Shown: positions 45,093 to 54,171 of the stretch, piece by piece
Position numbering within the stretch: position 1 is the first letter of the stretch
Layout of the letters: the number at the start of each line of letters is the position of its first letter
Source: Glaciecola sp.
GTDB taxonomy: Bacteria; Pseudomonadota; Gammaproteobacteria; Enterobacterales; Alteromonadaceae
NCBI GenBank assembly: GCA_029246415.1
Contig: JAQWNF010000003.1
Coordinates: 1 to 64,000, forward strand
Length of the DNA: 64,000 nucleotides
Direction of reading: 5' to 3'
Position numbers and translations under genes: made by a program
The notes under the pieces: generated by a model
Database searches by the model: none
Seen by the model: only the letters and a program-made list of their open reading frames with translations
What the model was told of the DNA's origin: nothing

Positions 45093-45967
45093 TCACCCAT
45101 ATCAATGTGACCCAACCGTATAACTGGGCAATGGTGCAGGCGTTTTTAGCACGCCGTGCCATTGCTGGTGTTGAAACGAGTGGGCCATTGAGTTATGCAC
45201 GCTATTTTGATGAACGTCCTTTTTATTCTGAATATACCTGTCTAGAGTCGGCGCTACCTTCGAGCTGGTTTTGTGCTACTTATGATCCTGATTTAGCAAG
45301 ATTTACTGTTGAGTTGCGTTTGCACTCTCAAGCCTGTGCCGATGCAGTCTTAGCGAATATTACCCGTGTATTAGATGCACACCAAGATATGCCGGTGATC
45401 AACAAAGCACTGCTGAATGCTGGATTTGCACCTGATAGTCTCACGCATGGTATCCGCCTTCCGGCAACCTGGTCTCCTTTTGAGGCGCTGGTTCGTGCAA
45501 TAGTCGGACAACAAATCAGTGTCACCGGTGCGGTCAATATTCTCAATCGCTGGGTGGGGGATATACGCAGTGATGAGCCTGTGACAGGCATAAGCGCTTC
45601 AAGTAGGGCACTGCAGCAGTTGCATTTTCCTAATCCCCATGAAATAGCGGCCTTTGATACATCTAGTTTACCTATGCCAAAAGCACGCCAACTGACGTTG
45701 AATGTCGCTGGCACGTTTGCTCAAAATAATGCATTATCAACTGTCGATAATGTACAAGCATTGTTAGCGCTAAAAGGTATTGGTCCTTGGACGGTTAATT
45801 ATGTGTTGATGCGCGGTTTATCTGTACCAGATGTGTTTTTGCATAATGATTTGGTCGTTAAAAATCAGCTAAAACATTTAGCCTCGTTTTCACCGATTAG
45901 TCCTGAATTAGCTAGTCCTTGGCAAAGTTATGTGTGTATTCAATTATGGGAGCATGCTAATACATGA
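45089..45967 (+). CDS. alkA: DNA-3-methyladenine glycosylase II (AlkA-like)
   Basis: 292 residues, close to AlkA. It excises alkylated bases such as 3-methyladenine. The N-terminal beta domain begins INVTQPYNWAMVQAFLARRAI; the helix-hairpin-helix/GPD core has FEALVRAIVGQQISVTGA and ALKGIGPWTVNYVLMRG, with the probable catalytic Asp in FLHNDLVVK, at the position of AlkA Asp238. No Ada-type methyltransferase domain is attached. Its start overlaps the speA stop and its stop overlaps the ogt start by four bases each, so all three are translationally coupled. Confidence 0.92.
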   Translation: MITHINVTQPYNWAMVQAFLARRAIAGVETSGPLSYARYFDERPFYSEYTCLESALPSSWFCATYDPDLARFTVELRLHSQACADAVLANITRVLDAHQDMPVINKALLNAGFAPDSLTHGIRLPATWSPFEALVRAIVGQQISVTGAVNILNRWVGDIRSDEPVTGISASSRALQQLHFPNPHEIAAFDTSSLPMPKARQLTLNVAGTFAQNNALSTVDNVQALLALKGIGPWTVNYVLMRGLSVPDVFLHNDLVVKNQLKHLASFSPISPELASPWQSYVCIQLWEHANT

Positions 45968-46443
45968 TGTATCAACAAATCTTACAGACTCCACTGGGCG
46001 AACTTGCGGTTAGGGCGAACGAGCTGGGGATCACCCATGTCCAGTTTTTAACTTTTTCGGATGAGGCTGGTGGTCAGCATGCGGGTAATGCGATTACGGC
46101 CATGGGCACTAGCCAGTTGAGCGAATACTTTGCTGGTGAGCGCAAGACATTTTCCTTGCCATTGGCACCTCAAGGGACTGAATTTCAACAAAAAATATGG
46201 GCAGCACTACAAACGATAGAGTTTGGAGTGACGTGCAGTTATGGCGATATTGCCAAGTATATCCAACAACCTACTGCGTCTCGTGCGGTCGGGATGGCAA
46301 ATGGTAAAAACCCGATTGCGATTGTGATCCCATGTCATCGTGTGATTGGTCAAAACGGAACGTTAACCGGTTATGCTAGTGGATTAGATAAAAAATCTTG
46401 GCTGCTGCAACATGAGCAAGTCCCTTTTAGATTAATAGATTGA
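45964..46443 (+). CDS. ogt: Methylated-DNA-protein-cysteine methyltransferase
   Basis: 159 residues. It repairs O6-methylguanine by transferring the methyl group to its own cysteine in the motif IVIPCHRVIG. The helix-turn-helix DNA-binding part (FQQKIWAALQTIEFGVTCSYGDIAKYI) and the Arg finger segment SRAVGMANGKNP are intact. The short N-terminal domain fits Ogt rather than Ada. Coupled to alkA, it forms an alkylation-repair pair. Confidence 0.95.
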   Translation: MMYQQILQTPLGELAVRANELGITHVQFLTFSDEAGGQHAGNAITAMGTSQLSEYFAGERKTFSLPLAPQGTEFQQKIWAALQTIEFGVTCSYGDIAKYIQQPTASRAVGMANGKNPIAIVIPCHRVIGQNGTLTGYASGLDKKSWLLQHEQVPFRLID

Positions 46444-46485
46444 TAAGCCAATAAATTAATAGGTTAAAAAACAGGTTGATGTCTC

Positions 46486-47379
46486 TTGCCAATTAAATAC
46501 TTTGTAGAATTACTCTTGCTAGGGGCGATCTGGGGATCGTCTTTTATGTTGATGCGTATTACGTCTCCTGATTTTGGTATCTGGGCGGTCGTTGAGTTAC
46601 GTGCACTGCTCGCGACATTAGTGTTATTACCGTTTGTGATCGCGAAGCGCCAGCTTGGTGATATACGTGTATTTGCGAAACCGATTTTTGTGGTGGCGTT
46701 GACCAATACTGCGATCCCTTTTAGTTTATTTACTTATGGAAGTCTTCATTTGCCTTCTGCGTTGACGGCGTTATTGAACGGCACTGCGCCTATGTTCGGG
46801 GCATTATTAGCATGGTTATGGCTCAAAGAATCGATGACCAACTTGGCCAAGTTGGGCTTTGTTTGCGGTTTTGTTGGTGTGTACTTACTAAGCTATGAGA
46901 CCTTGAATTTTCAGGGGGTGAGTCTTTTGCCTGTGATGGCATGCTTATTAGCAACCTTTGGTTATGGTTATGCGATTTGTTATATCAAACGCCATTTAGC
47001 GCAGACAAAACCGCTTGCGATTGCCGCCGGTAGCCAAGCGATATCTGCATTAGTGTTACTGCCAATGGCGTTATATTTTCCGATGCCTGGTACACCGGAT
47101 TTACAAAGTTGGTTTGCGGTTGGCTTTTTAGCGATTGTCTGTACGGGTGTCGCATACATGTTGTATTTCCATTTGATTGTGAATATAGGGCCATCCAAAG
47201 CGATTTATGTTGGATATTTAGTGCCAATGTTTGGTTTGATTTGGGGCGCGTTAATTTTAGATGAAATCATTTCGGGCTATATGATTGCCGGTGGTTTGAC
47301 GATTTTATTAGGGATAGGACTCACTTCAGGGGCGATATCGCTTTCTCGTTTACGACGAAAAACTGTGGTAAATCAATAG
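46486..47379 (+). CDS. EamA/DMT-family transporter
   Basis: 297 residues from a TTG with ten membrane segments in two EamA repeats (about 5-135 and 150-285). The first repeat has GAIWGSSFMLMRI, the second PSKAIYVGYLVPMFGLIWGALILDE, the family hallmark. Such permeases usually export amino acids, metabolites or drugs. It lies 42 bases after ogt and ends 55 bases before glmU. Substrate unknown. Confidence 0.9.
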   Translation: MPIKYFVELLLLGAIWGSSFMLMRITSPDFGIWAVVELRALLATLVLLPFVIAKRQLGDIRVFAKPIFVVALTNTAIPFSLFTYGSLHLPSALTALLNGTAPMFGALLAWLWLKESMTNLAKLGFVCGFVGVYLLSYETLNFQGVSLLPVMACLLATFGYGYAICYIKRHLAQTKPLAIAAGSQAISALVLLPMALYFPMPGTPDLQSWFAVGFLAIVCTGVAYMLYFHLIVNIGPSKAIYVGYLVPMFGLIWGALILDEIISGYMIAGGLTILLGIGLTSGAISLSRLRRKTVVNQ

Positions 47380-47434
47380 CCGTTCACCCTGCTTTTTGGT
47401 ATATTTTCGCCAATTATTTTATAAAGGACTTATT

Positions 47435-48838
47435 ATGGCATTGTCTGTCGTGATTCTTGCTGCTGGAAAAGGCACAAGAATGCAATCTTCTCTTCCCAAA
47501 GTGCTTCACCCGATTGGCGGAGTGCCGATGGTACAGCGCATTATCAACACCGTTAATAAATTAGGTTCAAATAAATTAGGGTCAGACCCAATTTATGATA
47601 TCGACGTTAATTCAATTAATCTTGTCTATGGTCACGGCGCTGATTTACTAAAAACAGCTTTATCGGACAATGCAGTGAATTGGTGTTTACAGGCGGAGCA
47701 ATTAGGCACAGGCCACGCTGTCCAACAAGCTGCTGAGTTTATTGATCCTCAGGATGATGTATTGGTTTTAGTAGGCGATGCTCCATTAATTAAAGCGGAG
47801 ACATTACGCAAACTACACGCGGTGAAAGCCAATGCTGATGTGGCATTACTGACCGTTGATCTAGCTGATCCTACCGGTATGGGACGCATTATCCGCGATG
47901 CCAGTGGCGACAATATTACTGCGATAGTCGAGCATAAAGACGCGACGGATGCACAGCGCAAAATTACCGAAATCAATACTGGTGTCATGATCCTCAACGG
48001 TGCTGACTTGCTAGGTTGGTTAGATGGATTAGAAAATAACAACGCTCAAGGCGAGTTTTATTTGACTGACGTAATTGCGATGGCTGCGGCACAAGGTAAG
48101 TCGATTCAATCTGCACAACCTGAGTCTGCAGTTGAAGTCGAAGGGGTCAATAATCGTGTGCATTTGGCAAAACTAGAACGTGCGCTGCAATTAGAAAATG
48201 CACAACAAGCGATGCTCTCAGGGGCGACCTTGGCCGATCCGGCACGCTTTGATGTACGCGGAGAATTGACAGTAGGTAATGACGTGTTTATTGATGTGAA
48301 CTGTGTGTTTGAAGGCACAGTGACACTAGGTAATAATGTGCGCATTGGCCAAAATTGCTTACTGCAAAACTGTACCGTTGCCGATGATACTGTCATTGAA
48401 GCTAATTCTATTGTTCAAGATGCACAAGTTGGCGAGGCATGCCAAGTAGGGCCTTATGCCCGCTTACGTCCTGGCTCTGTATTGTCCAAAAAAGCCAAAG
48501 TCGGTAACTTCGTTGAGATGAAAAAATCGACGTTAGGAGAAGGCGCCAAAGCCAATCACTTAACATACTTGGGTGATGCGACAGTCGGTGCTAACGCCAA
48601 CATTGGGGCAGGTACCATTACGTGCAACTACGATGGCGTCAATAAATCACAAACGGTGATTGGTGCAAATGCGTTCATTGGATCGAACAGTTCATTGGTC
48701 GCGCCAGTGACGATTGGTGATACTGCGACTGTAGGTGCTGGTTCTGTAGTGACTAAAGATGTCGAAGATAACACATTAGCAATTGCGCGTGCCAAACAAC
48801 GTCATTTGTCTGGATGGGAACGCCCAAGTAAAAAATAG
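47435..48838 (+). CDS. glmU: Bifunctional UDP-GlcNAc pyrophosphorylase / GlcN-1-P acetyltransferase, with an in-frame insertion
   Basis: 467 residues from the ATG at 47435 (AAAGGA upstream). It makes UDP-GlcNAc for peptidoglycan and LPS. The N-terminal uridyltransferase has LAAGKGTRMQSSLPKVLH and EHKDATDAQRKI; the C-terminal left-handed beta-helix acetyltransferase has NIGAGTITCNYDGVNK. Between NKLG and LVYGHG there are 18 residues where E. coli has five. The ~13 extra residues (NKLGSDPIYDIDV) are encoded by a stretch with a palindrome resembling the repeat found downstream of glmS. The gene is essential in most bacteria, so the insertion must be tolerated. Confidence 0.96.
   Translation: MALSVVILAAGKGTRMQSSLPKVLHPIGGVPMVQRIINTVNKLGSNKLGSDPIYDIDVNSINLVYGHGADLLKTALSDNAVNWCLQAEQLGTGHAVQQAAEFIDPQDDVLVLVGDAPLIKAETLRKLHAVKANADVALLTVDLADPTGMGRIIRDASGDNITAIVEHKDATDAQRKITEINTGVMILNGADLLGWLDGLENNNAQGEFYLTDVIAMAAAQGKSIQSAQPESAVEVEGVNNRVHLAKLERALQLENAQQAMLSGATLADPARFDVRGELTVGNDVFIDVNCVFEGTVTLGNNVRIGQNCLLQNCTVADDTVIEANSIVQDAQVGEACQVGPYARLRPGSVLSKKAKVGNFVEMKKSTLGEGAKANHLTYLGDATVGANANIGAGTITCNYDGVNKSQTVIGANAFIGSNSSLVAPVTIGDTATVGAGSVVTKDVEDNTLAIARAKQRHLSGWERPSKK
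47555..47596 (+). repeat. Repeat-derived insertion inside glmU
   Basis: AATAAATTAGGTTCA (47555-47569) is followed directly by AATAAATTAGGGTCA (47570-47584), a 15-bp near-identical tandem giving NKLGS twice. The second copy opens a palindrome (47571-47596) whose GGGTC/GACCC core and ATAAATT/AATTTAT arms match 16 of 18 bases of GGGTCAGAGCCGATTTAT, the repeat seen at 51643 and, reversed, at 55798. Confidence 0.65.
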
Positions 48839-48881
48839 TTTTTGCCCTAATGATGAAAAAATGATGGCAAATCGGCATCAT

Positions 48882-48920
48882 AAAAGACGATTGTATATGT
48901 ATTGTGTACAATCGTCTTTT
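48882..48920 (+). terminator. Terminator of glmU
   Basis: AAAAGACGATTGTA pairs perfectly with TACAATCGTCTTTT over 14 bp around an 11-base loop, with one more T after it. It separates glmU from the DeoR gene. Confidence 0.85.
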
Positions 48921-48932
48921 TGTAAATTCATA

Positions 48933-48960
48933 TTGTGTTTTCGATAGCATAAGTTATAAT
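48933..48960 (+). promoter_or_regulatory. Promoter of the DeoR-glmS unit
   Basis: TTGTGT (48933-48938), a 16-base spacer and a perfect TATAAT (48955-48960). A start near 48967 would give a leader of about 26 bases to the DeoR ATG. Confidence 0.6.
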
Positions 48961-48962
48961 TC

Positions 48963-48990
48963 GAAACTTATCAGCTAATATGAAACTTAT
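48963..48990 (+). promoter_or_regulatory. Direct repeats at the DeoR gene start
   Basis: GAAACTTAT occurs at 48963-48971 and 48982-48990 (19-bp period), with a weaker GAAACTCTC at 49000 inside the coding region. They cover the transcription start and leave no Shine-Dalgarno. DeoR-family proteins often bind such repeats, so autorepression is likely. Confidence 0.55.
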
Positions 48991-48992
48991 AA

Positions 48993-49802
48993 ATGTCACG
49001 AAACTCTCAACGCACCAATGCCAACTTACAGTATATTAGCGACTCTGTAGCTCTTGATGGTCGCGTAAACGTCATCGAACTATCTAAATCATTATCTGTT
49101 TCAGAAGTTTCGATTCGAAAGTATTTATCGGCTTTAGAGCAACAAGGTGTACTGATCCGCACACATGGTGGTGCTGTGGTGAATGTTAAACCAAACAGCA
49201 GTACGCCAAATACCATATCCACATTATCTCAGCCTGCGATTGTTGACAATGATCCATGCAAGCTTGCTATTGCGGCTAGCGCTGCACAGTTGATTAAGCC
49301 TTTTTCCCGTATCGTAGTGGACAGTGGCAGTACGACTGCACACCTTTTACCTTATTTACAACAAATTGAAGGCTTGGTAGTGATGACCAACTCTTTGCCG
49401 ATCGCGACTGCGTTAACTCAAAAAAGTAATAATGCGACCGTTTTAATGAGCGGTGGGACGTGGGATCCATTATCGCAATCTTTCCAAGGGCAAATGTCGG
49501 AAAAAATGATTGCTTCGTACAATTTTGAGATGGCGTTTGTGGGGGCTTCGGGCCTTGATCTTGCCAAAGGTACGACGACATTTCACGAGTTAACCAAACT
49601 TAGTCAAGTAATGAGTGATTCATCTGAACAAACCATCGTATTGGCTCAATCAGATAAGTTATTCAAAAAAATGCCAAATATAGAGCTATCGTGGGGCAAA
49701 ATTTCTACGTTAGTGACCGATAACCTATTAAATGATGATGCGCAGCGTCATATACAAAACTATGGTGTGACTGTGATGTGCACACCGCCAATGGAGAAAT
49801 AA
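48993..49802 (+). CDS. DeoR-family regulator preceding glmS
   Basis: 269 residues. The N-terminal winged helix is [40 protein letters not shown], the classic DeoR signature. The C-terminal sugar-phosphate-binding domain has [15 protein letters not shown] and a [14 protein letters not shown]-type loop. Placement two bases before glmS suggests control of amino-sugar synthesis, perhaps sensing glucosamine 6-phosphate; similar regulators sit at glmS in other Alteromonadales and Vibrio relatives by recollection. The start lacks a clear ribosome site. Confidence 0.85.
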   Translation: MSRNSQRTNANLQYISDSVALDGRVNVIELSKSLSVSEVSIRKYLSALEQQGVLIRTHGGAVVNVKPNSSTPNTISTLSQPAIVDNDPCKLAIAASAAQLIKPFSRIVVDSGSTTAHLLPYLQQIEGLVVMTNSLPIATALTQKSNNATVLMSGGTWDPLSQSFQGQMSEKMIASYNFEMAFVGASGLDLAKGTTTFHELTKLSQVMSDSSEQTIVLAQSDKLFKKMPNIELSWGKISTLVTDNLLNDDAQRHIQNYGVTVMCTPPMEK

Positions 49803-49804
49803 GC

Positions 49805-51637
49805 ATGTGTGGAATAGTGGGCGCTGTCGCCGAACGTAATGTTGTTGAGATTTTATTAGAGGGACTAAAGCGCCTAGAGTATCGTGGTTATGACTCTGCT
49901 GGTGTCGCTTTGTTAAGCGCGAATGGTGCATTTTCGCGCGTCCGTCGTACTGGCAAAGTTCAAGCGTTGGCCGATGCGATAACCCCTGAAAACGGTGTGG
50001 GTTCGACAGGTATCGCACACACGCGTTGGGCGACGCACGGTGGTGTGACTGAAAATAATGCCCATCCGCATGCTTCATCTGATCGCATTGCGGTAGTGCA
50101 TAACGGTATTATCGAAAACTTCGCAGATTTGCGTATGCGTTTACGTGACAAGGGCTACACGATCAGCACGGACACAGATACTGAAACGATTGCCCATACA
50201 GTGCATTCATTACTTGATTCTAATGATACATTATTAGCTGCTGTGCAAGAGGCCGTGACTCAATTTACTGGTGCGTACGGCACGGTGATCATGGATCGCG
50301 AAGATCCTTCACGCGTGATTGTTGCTCGTTCAGGCAGTCCACTGGTCATCGGTTTAGGTGTCGGTGAAAACTTTATTGCATCCGATCAAATGGCGCTGTT
50401 ACCTGTTACACGTCGTTTTATTTTCCTAGAAGAAGGGGATGTGGCTGAAATCACGCGTCGAGAAGTGAATATCTATGATGTAGATGGCCAACCTGTGGAG
50501 CGTGAAATTGTTGAATCAACCGTCGAGCACGATGCCGGAGACAAAGCCGGATATCGTCACTATATGCTCAAAGAAATTCATGAGCAGCCAACGGTAATGC
50601 GTAATGCGTTAGCGGGTCGCGTCAGCTTGGATGGGTTAGCGCCTGGGATTTTTGGTGACAATGCGGATGAGTTACTTAGCAAAATCAAACACGTACAAAT
50701 CATTGCCTGCGGTACGTCATATCATGCAGGAATGACGGCACGTTATTGGTTAGAGCAATATGCAAATGTGTCGTGTAATGTTGAGATTGCGTCTGAGTTT
50801 AGATATCGCAAATCTGTTGTGCATCCGAACAGTTTATTAGTCACGATTTCCCAATCTGGTGAAACGGCAGATACGTTAGCAGCGCTGCGCTTAGCAAAAG
50901 AATTAGGCTATACAGCGAGTTTGACGATTTGTAATGTCGCAGGATCGTCATTAGTGCGTGAATCGGATATGGCGTTTATGACCAAGGCTGGGGCTGAGAT
51001 TGGTGTTGCATCTACCAAAGCATTTACTACACAGCTAGGTGCATTTTTAATGCTGACATTAGCACTAGGCCAACACAATGGTATGAGTGATGTTGCGCGC
51101 ACTGATATTTTACATGGCTTACAAAGCTTGCCATCTAAGCTAGAAGAAACCTTAGCATTAGCAGAAGAAATCGCAGATTTAGCGGAAGAGTTTGCCGATA
51201 AGCATCACTCGTTGTTTTTAGGACGCGGTGAGCAATATCCTATTGCGATGGAAGGGGCGTTAAAGCTCAAAGAAATTTCGTATATTCATGCTGAAGCCTA
51301 TGCATCGGGTGAGCTTAAACATGGTCCTTTGGCTTTGATCGATGACGAAATGCCAGTGATTGTGGTTGCGCCAAACAATGAGTTATTAGAAAAACTCAAA
51401 TCCAACGTTGAAGAAGTACGTGCTCGTGGCGGCATCATGTATGTGTTTGCCGATAAAGATGCGCAGTTTGAGTCAGACGAGACGATGCGTGTGATTAATG
51501 TGCCGCATTGCGCTGAATCTGTGGCACCGATTATTTATACCTTACCACTACAATTACTGTCATATTATGTGGCGCTGATTAAAGGAACAGATGTGGACCA
51601 ACCGCGTAATTTGGCGAAGTCAGTTACAGTGGAATAA
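49805..51637 (+). CDS. glmS: Glutamine-fructose-6-phosphate aminotransferase
   Basis: 610 residues from the ATG at 49805 (GGAGAA upstream), so that Cys2 of [13 protein letters not shown] becomes the N-terminal nucleophile of the glutaminase domain. It makes glucosamine 6-phosphate from fructose 6-phosphate and glutamine, the first step to UDP-GlcNAc. [18 protein letters not shown] and the two SIS isomerase domains ([28 protein letters not shown], and the C-terminal [12 protein letters not shown]) are intact. It follows the DeoR regulator by two bases. No glmS ribozyme is expected or seen in this lineage. Confidence 0.98.
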   Translation: MCGIVGAVAERNVVEILLEGLKRLEYRGYDSAGVALLSANGAFSRVRRTGKVQALADAITPENGVGSTGIAHTRWATHGGVTENNAHPHASSDRIAVVHNGIIENFADLRMRLRDKGYTISTDTDTETIAHTVHSLLDSNDTLLAAVQEAVTQFTGAYGTVIMDREDPSRVIVARSGSPLVIGLGVGENFIASDQMALLPVTRRFIFLEEGDVAEITRREVNIYDVDGQPVEREIVESTVEHDAGDKAGYRHYMLKEIHEQPTVMRNALAGRVSLDGLAPGIFGDNADELLSKIKHVQIIACGTSYHAGMTARYWLEQYANVSCNVEIASEFRYRKSVVHPNSLLVTISQSGETADTLAALRLAKELGYTASLTICNVAGSSLVRESDMAFMTKAGAEIGVASTKAFTTQLGAFLMLTLALGQHNGMSDVARTDILHGLQSLPSKLEETLALAEEIADLAEEFADKHHSLFLGRGEQYPIAMEGALKLKEISYIHAEAYASGELKHGPLALIDDEMPVIVVAPNNELLEKLKSNVEEVRARGGIMYVFADKDAQFESDETMRVINVPHCAESVAPIIYTLPLQLLSYYVALIKGTDVDQPRNLAKSVTVE

Positions 51638-51641
51638 TAAT

Positions 51642-51689
51642 TGGGGTCAGAGCCGATTTATTCAAAACAATAAATCGGCTCTGACCCCA
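51642..51689. repeat. REP-like palindromic repeat after glmS
   Basis: A perfect 21-bp inverted repeat (51642-51662 and 51669-51689) with loop CAAAAC; the core of each arm is GGGGTCAGAGCCGATTT. It starts four bases after the glmS stop. The same core recurs inside the cyclase pseudogene at 55796 and, diverged, in glmU. Such dispersed palindromes are typically mobilised by REP-associated tyrosine transposases; no such gene is in the window. It could also protect or end the glmS mRNA. Confidence 0.85.
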
Positions 51690-51768
51690 TTTATCAAAAT
51701 CTGTTATAATCCAATCTTACCAGCAGTCGCGTCGATTGCATTGGAACTACCTAAGACTAGGAACTACT

Positions 51769-52239
51769 TTGACTAATAATGATATTTTACGCCGTTTACG
51801 TTATACCTTTGATTTATATAACGCCACTATGATCAAGATTTTCGCGTTAGCGGACTTGGCTGTAACGGATGTGCAAATCAATGCTTGGCTTAAAAAAGAT
51901 GATGATCCTGCGTTTATCGCCATCACTGATACTGAATTTGCGACATTTTTAAACGGATTCATTAATCTAAAGCGTGGCAAGCGCGAAGGTGAACAGCCTA
52001 AGCCTGATAGCCATCTGAACAACAACATCGTATTTCAAAAACTACGCATTGCGTTGAACCTAAAATCAGAAGATATCATTGATATTTTACTATTGGCTGA
52101 ATTGCGTTTCAGTAAGCATGAGCTAGGTGCTTTTTTCCGTAAACCAGATAATAGACATTATCGTGAATGTAAAGATCAGGTTTTACGTAATTTCTTAAAA
52201 GGCCTACAAATACAGCTACGTCCAAACCCTGCAAAGTAA
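51769..52239 (+). CDS. yehS: DUF1456-family protein (YehS-like)
   Basis: 156 residues from a TTG at 51769, chosen because TAGGAA lies five bases upstream and the family begins with (M)TNNDILRRLRYTFDL; the track start adds 11 residues. The protein holds two copies of a ~70-residue helical unit, the second starting NNNIVFQKLRIALNLKSEDI. It is cytosolic. The family is widespread in Gammaproteobacteria; function unknown. Confidence 0.88.
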   Translation: MTNNDILRRLRYTFDLYNATMIKIFALADLAVTDVQINAWLKKDDDPAFIAITDTEFATFLNGFINLKRGKREGEQPKPDSHLNNNIVFQKLRIALNLKSEDIIDILLLAELRFSKHELGAFFRKPDNRHYRECKDQVLRNFLKGLQIQLRPNPAK

Positions 52240-52251
52240 GTCACTATGCAG

Positions 52252-52482
52252 TTACCGTATTAATGGCTGCAACATTGGCTCAAGTCCATTGAGTTTAATC
52301 TCATACATTTGAGCCAATTGTTCCCCTAGTTTACCGTTTGGATAGCCTTTTTTATTGAACCACACCAAATATGGTTCAGGTAAATGCAGTAATTTAGTAC
52401 CCGCATATTTGCCAAATGGCATCGGCGTATTTACTAGTGCAATCAATTCTTGTTGCGCACTATCGTCAAAATCAATATTCAT
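52252..52482 (-). CDS. DUF3820-family small protein
   Basis: 76 residues. The conserved stretch MPFGKYAGTKLLHLPEPYLVWF is the DUF3820 hallmark, followed by KKGYPNGKLGEQLAQMYEIK. Cytosolic, no membrane segment. Members have been described as putative virulence-associated or quorum-regulated proteins, but no biochemical role is known. It converges on yehS and diverges from arsR. Confidence 0.85.
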   Translation of the reverse strand: MNIDFDDSAQQELIALVNTPMPFGKYAGTKLLHLPEPYLVWFNKKGYPNGKLGEQLAQMYEIKLNGLEPMLQPLIR

Positions 52483-52520
52483 TTTCTCACTTCCATTTCT
52501 AATTTATATATGTAAAATAC

Positions 52521-52560
52521 TACATATGTAATATATCGTATATGTGTGAATCAATATACT
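52521..52560 (+). promoter_or_regulatory. Promoter/operator region of the ars operon
   Basis: Contains the palindrome TACATATGTA (52521-52530), a second ATATGT half-site (52540-52545) and a -10-like TATACT (52555-52560) 25 bases before arsR. ArsR repressors bind AT-rich dyads overlapping the promoter, so this is the probable autoregulatory site. Exact operator borders are uncertain. Confidence 0.5.
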
Positions 52561-52585
52561 GGAACATATAAGTAGGGAAAACAGC

Positions 52586-52918
52586 ATGGATCCCGTTAAA
52601 TTTTTCAAATGCCTAGCGGACGAATCGCGTCTCAATCTGATTTTGCTGATAACGCATGTTCAGTCTGCGTGTGTCTGTGATTTGATGCAAGCCCTATCAT
52701 TAGACCAACCCAAAACATCACGTATTTTGGCGCAATTACGTCAATGCGGAATTGTCCAAGACGAACGTCGTGGCAAGTGGATGTATTATTCATTACATCC
52801 TGATTTACCCGAGTGGTCACATGCGGTTATCACTCAAACAGCCCAACAATCTACCCCATTGCTTAACAATGCACTCAAAAAATTACGAGCATTACAGCTT
52901 TCTATTAACTGTTGTTAG
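52586..52918 (+). CDS. arsR: Arsenic-responsive ArsR/SmtB repressor
   Basis: 110 residues with a winged helix-turn-helix. The As(III)/Sb(III) site is the CVCDL motif in HVQSACVCDLMQALSL, at the start of the DNA-recognition region, as in E. coli ArsR. The recognition helix follows as DQPKTSRILAQLRQCGIV. The C-terminus ends in a Cys-Cys pair (LSINCC) that may add thiol ligands. It leads arsR-arsC-arsH-acr3 and should repress it until arsenite binds. Confidence 0.95.
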   Translation: MDPVKFFKCLADESRLNLILLITHVQSACVCDLMQALSLDQPKTSRILAQLRQCGIVQDERRGKWMYYSLHPDLPEWSHAVITQTAQQSTPLLNNALKKLRALQLSINCC

Positions 52919-52931
52919 TGAGTATTATCAC

Positions 52932-53399
52932 ATGAAAATTTTATATATTTGTACCCATAATCGTTGCCGCAGTATTTTATCTGAAGCAATTACTAATCAT
53001 GCATCACGTGGCTTAATTCAAGCTAAAAGCGCTGGCAGTCAACCCGTAGGCGAAGTGCACCCTTTATCAATCAAGTATTTAGCACAATCAGGTATCTCGG
53101 TTGACGGTTTGCAGAGTCAATCTTGGAATGAATTTGAAGCATTTGCCCCGGATGTTGTCGTCACTGTTTGTGATTCCGCTGCGGCAGAAACTTGTCCAGT
53201 ATGGTTTGGTGATACGATTACCTTGCATTGGGGCTTGAGCGACCCATCCAAAATTGAAGGTAGTGAACAAGATATCGAAGCTGGATTTTTGGAGTGTATC
53301 GCATTGATCACCGAACGTGTTGAACAGTTAACCCAAATTGCGCAACAAGACTTGTCGCCAACTGACCTTAAGCAAGCATTGTCAGCATTAATTAAATAA
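52932..53399 (+). CDS. arsC: Arsenate reductase, low-molecular-weight phosphatase type
   Basis: 155 residues from the ATG at 52932; the track ORF starts too early inside arsR. It belongs to the tyrosine-phosphatase-like, thioredoxin-coupled arsenate reductases: P-loop CTHNRCRS (Cys7 onward) and the later redox cysteines in [16 protein letters not shown]. It reduces As(V) to As(III) for export by Acr3. It begins 13 bases after arsR. A ~20-residue tail after the family's usual end is seen. Confidence 0.93.
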   Translation: MKILYICTHNRCRSILSEAITNHASRGLIQAKSAGSQPVGEVHPLSIKYLAQSGISVDGLQSQSWNEFEAFAPDVVVTVCDSAAAETCPVWFGDTITLHWGLSDPSKIEGSEQDIEAGFLECIALITERVEQLTQIAQQDLSPTDLKQALSALIK

Positions 53400-53421
53400 C
53401 CAATCGCCAGGATATACTACT

Positions 53422-54171
53422 ATGTCACTTAAAGATTTAACCAACGATTTACCTAGCGATTTACCCAATATTGACGCAGACGAGTTTGCTATCCCTGCTA
53501 GTGACTCACTGCAGATGGATACAGGCAGCCATAAACCTCGCATATTACTTTTGTATGGTTCATTGCGCGAACGCTCATTTAGCCGCTTAGCAATAGAAGA
53601 GAGTGCGCGTTTGCTTACTGCTTTTGGTGCCGAAGCTAAGATTTTTGATCCTCAAGGACTACCTCAGCCAGACTCGGATGATGGCTCACACCCTAAAGTT
53701 CAAGAACTACGTGAACTGATGATTTGGTCGGAAGGTCAAGTGTGGTGTTCACCAGAACGTCATGGCTCGATGACCGGCATTATGAAAAGCCAAATTGATT
53801 GGGTGCCCTTAAACATGGGTGGGGTTAGACCAACACAAGGTAAAACTTTGGCTATTATGCAAGTCTGTGGTGGCTCTCAGTCATTTAATGCTGTCAATCA
53901 AATGCGTATTTTAGGGCGTTGGATGCGCATGTTTACTATCCCTAACCAATCATCCGTCGCCAAAGCCTTTTTAGAATTTGATGAGGCAGGACGCATGAAA
54001 TCTTCTCCTTATTACAACCGCATCGTTGATGTGATGGAAGAATTGATGAAATTTACCTTGTTGCTTCGCGATAACAAAGACTATTTAGTGGATCGTTACT
54101 CTGAGCGCGTAGAAACTGCCGAACAAGTCAGTCAACGAGTCAATCAAGCATCAACGGGAGACACTAAGTAA
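53422..54171 (+). CDS. arsH: ArsH NADPH-dependent FMN reductase
   Basis: 249 residues. The flavodoxin-like domain contains [17 protein letters not shown] (FMN phosphate loop), [34 protein letters not shown] and [13 protein letters not shown], all ArsH hallmarks. ArsH oxidises trivalent organoarsenicals or relieves associated oxidative stress. It lies 22 bases after arsC and overlaps the acr3 start by one base. Confidence 0.96.
   Translation: MSLKDLTNDLPSDLPNIDADEFAIPASDSLQMDTGSHKPRILLLYGSLRERSFSRLAIEESARLLTAFGAEAKIFDPQGLPQPDSDDGSHPKVQELRELMIWSEGQVWCSPERHGSMTGIMKSQIDWVPLNMGGVRPTQGKTLAIMQVCGGSQSFNAVNQMRILGRWMRMFTIPNQSSVAKAFLEFDEAGRMKSSPYYNRIVDVMEELMKFTLLLRDNKDYLVDRYSERVETAEQVSQRVNQASTGDTK

Noticed and set aside
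52752-52931. Extended N-terminus of arsC in the ORF track
   Set aside because: It lies within arsR in another frame; the family begins at [14 protein letters not shown], encoded from 52932.
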